A stretch of DNA of 64,000 bases, from positions 73,614,866 to 73,678,865 of the forward strand of contig NC_060252.1 in NCBI RefSeq assembly GCF_921293095.1. Direction: 5' to 3'. The position numbers and the translations under genes were made by a program. Below the pieces are notes generated by a model that did no database searches, was not told the origin of the DNA, and was given only the letters and a program-made list of their open reading frames with translations. Position 1 is the stretch's first letter. The number at the start of each line of letters is the position of its first letter. The stretch is from Ischnura elegans (Eukaryota > Arthropoda > Insecta > Odonata > Coenagrionidae). This document shows positions 10,863 through 22,800 of this stretch, in pieces.

Positions 10863-13800
10863 GTATTGATTTTAAAACTCTCTTTATGTTTATTTATTAT
10901 GTTTAATGTTCGCCCAACATATAAATAATTATAGGGCGAACAATACAGGTTATAACTACAAAAAAATTGAAAATAAATTGGTCACAGCCACAAAATAGTA
11001 ACAATCATGATAACAAATGCTGAAAAATATTAACTAAATACTATCACAGTCGCGAAACATATTCTTAACATCTTTTACAAAGCAGTATTTCTTTTGATAC
11101 AAGTCTAGATCATTGAAATTTTTGTTATATAGTACACAAATACTTCGTATTGGCGTATTGGAACAATAATTTGTTTTAACCTTTGATATGTAAAATGTTC
11201 TTTTAAACCGGCTATTAACATTTGGAACTATTATTTTTATTTCCTTCAGTAACTCATGACATAGGCCCTTATTGATGACATCATGCAGAAACAGAAGATC
11301 GTTTATGGTTCTTCTATTTTGCAGGGTATGGAGACCAAACACTCTTAACAAATCACTATAGCAAACATAATTTTCGAAAAGCGGATACACATGATATAAT
11401 ACAAAATATAGAAATCTTAAAAATCTCTTTTGAACCTGCTCTAGCATTACAAATGTTTCTTTAAATAGGGATTCCAAATAACTGACCCATATTCCAACTT
11501 ACTTCTTACATAAGAGTAATACAATGTCTTAAGTGCCATCTCAGGGTCAAAATATTTTGACATACAGTGTATAAAGCCCAACAGTTTACATGCAGTTATG
11601 CTAATATTCAATATATGTGTGGTGAAATACATTTTGCTATCAAAGGTAACCCCAAGATCCTTCAATTCATTAGTCCTATTTAATTTGGATTCTTCCATAT
11701 GGTAATTGTATTTGATTACATTTTTTCTCCGTGAAAAAGATAAAACAAAACACTTATCAACATTAAAAAATAAACCATTTTCATGAGACCAGGATTTCTC
11801 TTCATTAAATAATTCTCAAATATTGTCCCTTGTTATTGTCTGTATTAATTTTTATATATACAGTTGAGGACCTCGAATCTGGAATCAATAAACGTGGAAA
11901 ACCAGAAATCCGGAAGGTTTGAAAATTCCTTTGCATAGTGTTTCGACTTGCCACCTCATGGCACCACTCACCAAGCCTTGTTCTGGGACGATGCCATGAT
12001 GATATGATGTCCGGGCCTGCTCTCCGGCTGTGGCGCTGTGCGCACGATTTGGACTGCTTGTGGCATCATATGCTCAGCAGTCCAGCAACACTTTGTCGGG
12101 TAGTGTCCACAAATATTCACAGGGAAAAATGACACCTCAGTAGCTTAACTGGCTAAAGCACTCAACCGTAAATCCAGATTCGAATCCTGGTCAAGGCGGA
12201 TGATTTTTTCTCTGTGGATCTTTCGCACGATTGTGCATTGCGGGTGACTCCCGTAAAAGTTATCACCGTGGCTAGTCCCGGTATACTTTAAACCTCCCTT
12301 TACTAGCTCGATGGACTCCGTTATTGTACTTTGCATATGGCTGTGTTAAAATTAGTTAATTTTAATCAATGCATGATATTGCTACTCAAGCTCCTCTGTA
12401 TAATAGTTTTTTGACACCATGTTTTCTGGAAATTTCAAGTTTTAATTGCCATAATTTACATGAGTTTTGTTCTGACCAGGTCAATGAATATGGCCCACAA
12501 TCAGGGAAGCAGACTTTAAAAAATATTGGGGGGGCCCTAACCGGGGATCTTGCCCCGGGAAGTTTTATAAGTAGTGAGTTTTAAGTTTTTTAAGCATTTT
12601 AAAAGTCATATGATCAACATTAGAACCCTGATAAATCGAATCTCGATATCTGGACACTCCGGGGAAAATCAACAAGCCTGAGACATTTTTTCCTCACACC
12701 CGTAACGAATTTTGGAGGGAGCTCGGGCCCCCTCAGGCCCCATGGAGTCGGCGCTACTGCCCACAATGAAAGTGTTGAGATTTGGTCCTACAGTCTGGCG
12801 AGTTAGGTGAAGTAAATAAAAATCGGGACAGGAGGTTATGGGAATGTCGGGGAAAAATTCCAAGAGGCTCTGTAAAAAGATTAAAATTGTGCTTGAATGA
12901 GTGGAGCATTGCTGCATTCAAGTGGTGATGTGGGTGTTTTGTTGCCCCCTTGGCTAGGTGGCACAGGGTAGTGCCTACGTGGTGCTATTTACTTTATTTG
13001 TTCTACAACTAGTGCTAATTGACTATTTTCACTCTATACCTTGCTGCATTTTTCCATAAAATCCCAATATGTGATTGCATTGCCATTGATTTAAAGTCGG
13101 GGATATTTTGAAAAATTTAATTTAATTGCGACTGGAAATCAGAGAATAGTCCGGTAAATGGAAAATGGGAAGTTGGCATGGCACTGCTGGGTGGAATTGA
13201 AGATGTCAAATTACTCCTAGCATTCTTTAAAAAGTAAGGAAAATGGATTGAGTCATGTGAGATTATAGGTGTTTTAAGTGGAGGTTATTCATTTACTTGC
13301 TCATTTTCATCAATATTTATCTTATTTCTGGATTTGGGATATTTCCCTTAAACCATCATCATCTACAAACCTTATGTTTCTTATGTGTCCAAAAATGCTG
13401 TAGCAGTGATTGTTTTGGCTTTACGTAGTTCAGCATGAGTTTTGAAAAGTTTCTCTTGATAAAAAAGCCTTATAAATGCATGTGATTCTCTAGCATAATG
13501 CTTTTTTTTTTAAGAATTGTATTATACTGTGATGAATCTTTGTTGGGCGTCTAACCAGGTTAGGCTCTCCATTTCTGCCAAAGTTTCAACCCATCAAGCC
13601 CTCTGCATTATATCAGCCCATCACTTGAGCATTCCATGTCAATCAGCTTTGTGTGCAATAGAAAAGTATTTCATTAAAACGTCAGCAGAAATGAAGAGCC
13701 TGGCATGGTTGGAAGTCCAAAAGGGATTCATTGCAGCATTTCACCGGGAAAACATCAAATCATTCTTATTTTTTTGTAATTTTATTATGATAGCTTCCTC

Positions 13801-16800
13801 TAAGTTGATGCTTTTCTCCATTTCAGTTCATATTGAGGACCTTTACTGCTTCAGCTACAAGCCTAGTAACGATGATGTTCCTAAAGGGGCTGGCTGGAAT
13901 TTCTTTGACTTTCAAACGGAGTTCCAGAGAATGAGAGTGCCAAATGATGCTTGGAGTCTAACCTTGTTAAACAAAGACTATGAGGTAAGAGTGGTGAATG
14001 AACTAGGGCTTTGTGCTGTGACTGAATATGGTGAAATTGTCTGTCAATTGGTTGTCTGCTGTTTATTTACTAAAATTCCTCTATTTTTGCAATTTTTTTC
14101 TAGCTCTGCGATACATACCCCCGTTACCTCTATGTGCCTTCCATGGCGTCCACTACAGTGCTTTTAGGAAGCTCAAGATTTCGAAGTAAAGGTCGACTTC
14201 CTACTTTAACTTACTTACACAGTAACAAGGTGAGATAATTAATGCCGGTGTATACATGAAAGTAGCCATAAATCTATATTAAGGTCTGAATGAAAAGTTG
14301 TTTTCACAGCTTAGCAGTATTCATTGAAAAAAATTAATGCATAATTGATGCCATCTGACATTCTTTGTCACAACTAACAGAAAACTGCTACACTCACCTT
14401 TTTGAAAATTAGTTGAGTTGTTTCTTAGGCGCAAGCAGTGCTTAATTACTAAAATTTTAGGTACTGGAAGCATATCCATGAAATTAATCCTCACATGATT
14501 TTCAAATATACACCCCTCCCTGAAACTTGTGAGTTTTTTTCAACTTGTAATAAAAGTTACCTTCAGGAATAATGTTTTACCAAATAAAAAAATTTGACTT
14601 TATTTAAAACCTTCTATGTATTTATCTATGGTTCTCGCAAGTGAAGACGAATCGTATCACATTTACTTGCTGCTGCACAGTGCCAAATTATAGTACCTAA
14701 TTTTCCCTTAAGGCCTGGTTACACGATACATTAACACGTACGGGTTAACGTCTAAATGTATGAACGCGAGAATGAACGCCAAAATGCACTGTGTAACCAC
14801 CCAACTTGTGCGAATGCATGAACGGAAAATAGAACCTGTTCTAATTTGGTTCATGCATTCGTACATGTTCCGTTCCGGTCCACCAAAAGCATTCACGCAA
14901 ACGTACATTAACTTGTACGTGTTAATGTACCGTGTAACCAGGCTTTTAGAGGTGCTGGATAGTCATTCCGGCATGTTCCGGCCAATATTAAGCACTGGGC
15001 ATCAACAATGTCTTTTCAGGAGTATGCTTCTCAATTCTATATAATTTTTTTATCCTGAGATATCTTCTTCCCTGATTCACGGTTTGAATTAACAAAACTT
15101 GTATGAAAATTTTGTGGAATAAAAGACTATGAGAGTTCCAAAGTTTCACGATAATTTTGCATTAATTTCACCAGTTTCTACACCAATTGTTTGTATGAAT
15201 GCCGCCATTTACATGTGAGTGCTGGAATCTCACACTGAGTACTCTCTACTTTCAATTAATGGCTAATTTTTCCTTTAAACTGGCCTTTAAAATGTTAGAT
15301 CTGTTGTTTTTTTTTTTTTTTTTTTGAGAAAGCTACTGTGGTCATTCCTCTTAAGAAAGCAACTTGTGTTGATAATACTTGTTTCTCTTTTAATACCCAG
15401 GCAGCAATTTGTAGATGTAGCCAGCCTTTGTCTGGATTCAGTGCCCGTTGCCTTGAGGATGAGCAGATGCTTAACTGTGTACTCGAGACCAATCCCAACT
15501 CCAAGTTTATGTATGTTGTGGATACTAGGCCTAAGGTAGGCTTCATAATGTGTTCATTCATTAAATCATTGCATTCAATTATTACAAGGATATATGTATA
15601 GTTTTCATGTGATTTTCTTTTGTCTTCAGATAAATGCTATGGCAAACAGAGCAGCTGGAAAAGGATATGAAAATGAAAATTTCTATGAAAATATTAAATT
15701 TCATTTCCTTGGGATTGAAAATATACATACTATGAGGAGTAGCTTAGCAAAAATGATTGAAAGTAAGTAGATTTGAATGCTTTTTGTAATTATTTTTATT
15801 TAAATAGTGATCGTATAAGCAATTTTGCCTCGTCCTCTCACTCCAATTATAACTGATCCAGTTTTAATTATTTTTTGTTATTGAAAAAAGGTGCATTGCT
15901 TTCTTTCCATATTATTTCCTCTCCGTAATTAATGTAAGTTTACCTTTTTTCTGTGCAAGTAGTAGTTCTGCATTCAATTTTAATGTTGCTGTGAAAGCAT
16001 AAAAGACAGAAAATATTCATTGTCATACTTGTGCAAAGAGCTTTAGTAAGTTGGAAGAAGTTGCGTGTAAATTTTTTATAATCTTTCTTCTAGCTTGTGA
16101 ATTAAAGTCTCCCTCCATGAATGCCTTTATTGGTGGTTTGGAGTCCAGTGGGTGGCTGCGGCATGTGAAAGCTGTGTTGGACACATCTAAATTCATTGCA
16201 CAAGCCGTTGGCGTGGAAGGAGTTACGGTGCTAGTGCACTGCTCGGATGGATGGGATAGAACAGCTCAAGTGTGCACGCTTGCAGCCCTCCTGCTGGATC
16301 CTTACTATCGCACCATTCATGGCTTTCAGGTGAGTTTTCCTTTTCTCATGGTTGGAATGAAAATGGTGTTGCATGATGTTTGCTTTTTTGTAGCAAATGA
16401 GTCGACTCATTTACCAATATATTTTTATTGTCCAATGTGATACCGTTTGGAAAATTTAGAGATGTTAGATTATCTTTCTCTTTTATTATCTCACTTTCAT
16501 AGATTCAAAACATGACAATCGGATAAACAACAAAAACAAAAGAACAAAAATTGCGTGAATGCGAAACAACATAATGTGACCAACACACACAAATAAACCC
16601 ATGTATTTAACAAGAGACACATACTTTTCCTATTTTGGTCCGAAACCTATGTTGTGAGCAATTTACTGCAAAAAATCAACAGCCTGGACCCTATCTCAGA
16701 TGAGTTATTGATGTCAAGAACTCATGCCAAGCTTGTCCCCACATCTCAGCCACTTGGGCTTGTTCTGCTTGAGCCTTGTGTGGTTTGCTGTTGTTTACAC

Positions 16801-19800
16801 CCCTGTAACTGTTTCCCCTCACTCAGTGGAAAATTCCTCCTGGTCAATTAAATGAACCAAAACTCTAATGATGCCACTAACTCATGAGAAGTAGGTGAAA
16901 ACTTACATTTTTTTTATTTTTAACTTTGGCAAGAATGGCTGAATGAGGAAGTTTGTTTTCATTGTGGTTACTAAACAACTATTCATGAGACAGAGATAAA
17001 AATAATCAACGATTTCTATAAAATGCTCACAAATAGGTCATCCAGGGCAAGAACACTATCACAGAATCAAATAAGCCTGAGCACAGAGATCGGGTTTGGG
17101 GCTCGGGAGTCTATTTTTAGGAAGTACCGTTAGACAGGAGTAATGATGAAAGTTGCGATTCTTACTCCCATACTCACTGTGACAAACCATAAAGTTAAAA
17201 TGCATGTCTCCACGTTTAGAAATAAAAGGTAAAGAATGGGTATTTAGTTATTGTCCTTCGATTGGCAAATTCTCTTGCCTTCATTCAAAATGCTTTGCTT
17301 CCTCACCAAGGCTACAGGCACTTTCCCCTTCCTTTCCTTCTGTTCTTACCATTCAGCTGGATGGCATGAAAACCGTAACCCTTGATGGTATAATTGTAAG
17401 ACTATTTGTTACCAAAATCGTTTACTGCATATGATGTACAGCAGGCAGATACCCCATCTAGGTTCTCCCTCCCTTCTAGTTATTTTCCCCTCTTGTGTAA
17501 TGCCATCAGCTAACTTTTTGCAATTGAACTGTGCATAATGTGTTCTCTCCAAATCCATTTCCTGATGGTGCATCACCTAACGCTATTGTTTTATATACTG
17601 TACACACACTTTTTACAAGCTGTTTTCTGGTTTATTTTTTGTGATTGTTATTTGAGCGTTCTCCTCAAATGCTGTCGTCCGAACATTAGCAAGTATTAGT
17701 AATTCTATTATTACTTGTACCGACAGATGTTATTAATTTTTTCAAACTATATTAACTCTATGTTTATGATGCTTATGCTTCTCTGGCATTATTTTTTGGT
17801 AAGGTTAGAATGCATTTTGCCAAAGTGTGTACATATTTGGAAATGTAAGTCAAAATATATTCAAAAAAGGGCACAGCAGTGATCATTTTCGATTCTGAGG
17901 AAGTTTTCTGAATTGATTTTAGTGATGAAAAGGCAGTGCTGAATTTCTAGTATGTGTTATGTCAGGTAGTTGCCTCAGTTTAAAAATATGATATTGCATA
18001 TGTAAATTGAAAAAGCTCCCGCATACTAGTCAATGATTTCTGTAGTTTGTAATTCCGTTGTATTTCATGCATCATTTCTACCCAAATCATCTCCAGCGTA
18101 ACGCTTAAAGAAGCTGTGGGAGAAGAATGTTTTTACATGGTTTGTCTGACATCATATTGATGTTTATTTCCTTCAAATGATATCAATTTTACCATTTAGA
18201 AACTCATCATGTGGCATATTATCTGATTTGCACCATTTTAATTGGCTCTCTTCTATGCTTTTACCATCAGGCAATTATTGAAAAAGACTGGCTTTCCTTT
18301 GGCCACAAGTTTACTGACAGGCTTGGATTCATCCGTGGGACTGATAACAGAGAATTATCTCCTGTTTTTACCCAGTTGGTTGATTGTGTTTGGCAGTTGT
18401 TAAGCCAAGTCCCATCAGCCTTTCAGTTCAATGAATGGTTTTTGTTGGAGCTACATGACCATGCCCACTCTTGCCAGTATGGGACATTTATTGGCAACTG
18501 TGAGAAGGACCGTTTAGATCTGAGGTAATAATTCCATTCTTAATTCCTCCTATTACTTGGATGTACTTACCTTTGCTATTATGGACTAAATTAGCTCGTG
18601 TTTTATCAAAAAATGCATTGGTGAAACAGTCATAGATTTTATAGCTATTTCGATACCTTCACTGCACAAGTACTCAACAATCGCCCACCGAATCAAATCC
18701 GCTCATCTAGTAGCCCTAATAGTACTAGATGAGCAGATTTGATTCGTTAGGCGATTGTTAAGTATTTGTGCAGTGGAGGTATCGATTTCAGTGAGTTTCC
18801 TATTTCGTCCATATTTTTTTTCTTTTGAGCCTATGAAGATTTTAAACCTTGGATCTAATTATTGAGGAACAGAACGACTTTCAGTTGCATGAATTTTTCA
18901 TCATGAAAATTTGAGAGAGGAGGAGGAGGAATATAGGAGAGAATTAATAAGCACTCAAATTTACATCATGAAAATTTGAGTGCTTATTAATTCTCTCCTA
19001 AATTGTATTGCCATGTATTTATTTTCTTTCAGGCTTTCGGAGAGGACATATTCTCTTTGGGGTTACATGGCAAATCACATGAATGAATATATAAACCCAC
19101 TCTATAAGCCTGATGCCCATCCAGACATCCTCATTCCAAATTTGGCTCCCCAAAATATCAGGTAATGTTGGGTCCGTTAATACTCAAGTTAAAGTTGTGG
19201 AGTAAAAATGTTTGGTGACAACTGTGAACCATCCAATTGTGAACCTTTACAATACGGTCACCATTAATTGCATGTATGGAGCAAACATTTTCAGGACATA
19301 TTTTTTGTTTGGGAGTATTCTGTGTCAGTTATATATAAAGGATAATGCTTGAACTCCTCTGGAACTTTAGTCCTTGCTTTACTTGAAAGTTTAGTGCATG
19401 GTCCTTATATACTGGTTGCTAATCTCCCGACATATTCCGGCTCGGGAGTGTTGCCTGAGATTCCGCTTCCACCCCTCAAACGCCTCCCCTCAAACACAAC
19501 TATGGGCACAGTGCGCTGTCACTAGGGGAAATATGGAACTAACTGCGCTGCCGGCGGCGGTATATGCTTTCGACAGCGCAGTTAGTTCCATATTTCCCCT
19601 AGTGACAGCGCACTGTGCCCATAGTTGTGTTTGAGGGGAGGCGTGTGAGGGGTTTGAGGGGTGGAAGCGGAATCTCAGGCAACAATCTGGAGCCGGAGAT
19701 TAGTAACCAGTATATAAGGGCCATGGTTTAGTGGCATGTGTAGACGGGATTATTGTGTGAAACTTCCTTCAGCCTTCTGCAAATTTGGGTGTTATTTCTT

Positions 19801-22800
19801 GTTTGTGTTAAATTGAGTCTTAATTTATTAAAAGAAAAATTCTTATTCAAAATCATTTTTAAATATTTTAACTGTTTAGTTATTATAACTTATTTTTGAA
19901 ATCTCATTTTTTTAATGGAAAATCTTCCCTTGGTTTTGCATTGTTTGTAGTGAAGCATGCTAGCACCTCTTTGAGTCATCGTCTTGCCACACTCTTCCTT
20001 ATGATTTATGAAGTATGTGCTTTTCAAGTAAAATTTAAATAATGATCCAATCTAGAAAGAAATAGCCACTCTGATTTTTTTGTGGTATTGGCATTGATTG
20101 CTTGGATGGCACATGGGCGATAGAGCTCCATGAACTCAGATGTCATAATTTTTTCAACAGATATTTGATTAAGATGTTAACAAAGATAATTTGAATTTTT
20201 AGAGTCAAAGTTACTTCCCTTTGAGGCAAGTATATTTCTACTTTCAGAAAGAAATGATTTAACCTCCTAATTTACTCATTAAAATCAACCGTTATTTAAG
20301 AATAGTTAAAAGAATACAATCCATTACCCATGGAATATTACTGTTTGTTCATTTCATCATTCTTCCTTTAACCACTGAACATGTATATGCATATTGTTAA
20401 TTGTAGTCTATGAATTTTCTATGCTATTTTCTTCTCCTGTGGAAGAGGTCAGATTGGCGTGTTAAGTGATGTAATCTTCATGTAATTAATCCATAAGTTA
20501 ATGATTCAACTGTGCCTTTCTGCCTATATTTAGGTTCTGGAGGGGAATGTACTGCCGTTTTGAGGGTGGTGTCCATCCCAGAGAATCATTGGTGGACCTC
20601 CTCATGGCTACAAGTGATCATAGTAGCTCCTTACAGGACCACATTCGCTTCCTTCAAAGGGTATGGCTAAATTCCTTTAAATTTAAATTTTTAATTAGCA
20701 GCATGTATTTTGTATGTACTCGGGGGAACGAAAAAAAACTTTATTTTTGTTATAAAAAATATTTTTTACTGTTTTTACAAAATTACTTATCTCAACTTCA
20801 AATTACTCTCATTCACAACTGAGGCTTTTGACAAGTCCTATTTTACACCCTTTAAAGCACAAAGAAACTCTTCAACTTTGATACCATCCATTTATGAAGC
20901 TGTTTTTTACTGTCTCCACAATACCAAAGTGTTTCCCTTTTGGATGGTTCTTCATTCTCGGGAACATTAAAAAGTTGTGTGGTGCTTTGTCTGGCTAACA
21001 CAGTGGGTGGGGAATAACAGACCATCCCTGAGTGACCAATGGGGTTAGTCTGTATTTTAAATTGAAAATTACCATGGGAGAGTTGTTGGATCTTCAAATG
21101 AATCATTCAATGAGTCATTCATTACTCAAAGCAATAACAATGGCATGGCAGATATGGGCCGTCATAATGGAGGTTGGCCCCTTTACGTGAGATATGTCAT
21201 AGACGATCACTCATTGAACGTTCAAACAATGCCTTTATTTTGCTAAATCTGAGACATCATCCAAATTTGGGCAAAATCTGGAAATATCCCCATGTAGCAC
21301 TTCACATGTGAGGTTACAGCCAATGTGAAGAATTTGATCAATTGTTGAGTTGTTTTCCTTATGTATTTGTTTCATGACTACTTTTTTTGTTAGGATATTC
21401 TCCAGAAATCATATTTCAATGAAGGTGTTACAAACCTCTAGGCACTCCAAAAATGTTCAAACTAATCTCCATCAAAACAGTGACCTGCTTTTATCTTATC
21501 TTCCTGAGAATTAATCCCATGGTTTGTTTGTATTTGGCATTGGATAAATTATTCACAATTTTGAACTAACCATGATAAAAACACTTTTCTTTCAAATTTT
21601 TTTTGTAGTAATTTTTTATGAGGCCTTGTCCAGAATTTATGAAGGCTCTTTCCTTATGGTTCCTTGTTTTCAAAGTTATTAACGCATTTGCATTCCCAGT
21701 TATTAATGCATTCCCTCTCGCAGATTTTTAGACAAATTCACCCGTTGCACCAAAGTGTTTTTCTTTTTCCGTTGGCTTTAATGACCAAAGCAGCAGTGAA
21801 CATGTTAATTCATATGATGACATTTCTTTTAAGAGATTTTATGCTATTAAATTGAATATTTCAATCAGTGATTTATACAAATTATTCCCTGCAGAGGATT
21901 TCTATGCTGAAAGAGAAGCTAGTCAAAGTGCGTGGAATCAGAGAGAGTGACGAAGATGTGAAAGCGGCGGAGCAATTAAAGGATGGGAGTTTAGTTGGAA
22001 CTGAATCTGGAATAATAGATAATAAATATTTATATGAAAAGAAAAATTTAACGGAAGAGGTAGGTAGAGAGAAATAAAAAAAATCACTTGGTGTGTATAA
22101 GAAAAATTTGAGATAATAATCTGTTCATTTGTGTTTTCTTTTTTTTCTTACCAACCTTAGCCAGGGATCGTTGATAAACACATATCTCAGGTCAGTGAGG
22201 ATGGAGCTGATTTGAGGGATGCTGCCTACCCATCAATTGTGTCGTCTGCCCACGGCCTCTCTTTGGATGTCTCTCCTGCCAACATAACGGTGGAGCAGCT
22301 TGTTCGGGAGATGGAATCTGTGGCACTTGATTGGAAGACATTGAGGAACGTTAAGGAGTGTGCCTGCTCTGCCCCTTTTGATCACTCAAGCCGGAAGGTA
22401 TGTATGCCTTGCTCTGCTGTAATAAAGTCTCATGTACAAGAGAGCCTTTCTTCAGCATTCCCCAAATCTTGCAGTACCGCCAACCAGGACAATTTTGCTG
22501 CTTAGTTTTTCTTTTTCAACTGTGAGTTATGTTACAATATTTCTTTCAAACCATCATTAACCATTATCATTGGTATAAAATTCGAGGAATCAAGCGAGGT
22601 GGAGTGGAATTGATTCATAATGAAACATGACTTGCAATTTTCCACAAAAATAAATTTAATTCGACTCGAGTTTGAAAATGATGTAGTATCATTGGTCTCT
22701 ACTTTCAACATGTGTGAAAAAATGACACCTTAGTAAAATTTTATGTGTTAAAAAAATTAAAAATATGATTGGCAAAGATTCCCTAGAACTGGGGCAACTT

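Noticed and set aside
12133..12199. Possible functional tRNA gene
   Set aside because: The anticodon arm is incomplete and the unit carries the same flanking inverted repeats and tail as a proven SINE insertion, so it is a SINE head.
13517..14167. 216-codon open frame spanning MTMR exons
   Set aside because: It contains exon 13827-13984 plus intron sequence that is open by chance. Splice sites and homology support only the exon part.
19398..19634. 78-residue ORF in the MTMR intron
   Set aside because: It is contained in the 329-bp palindromic MITE and has no coding signal.
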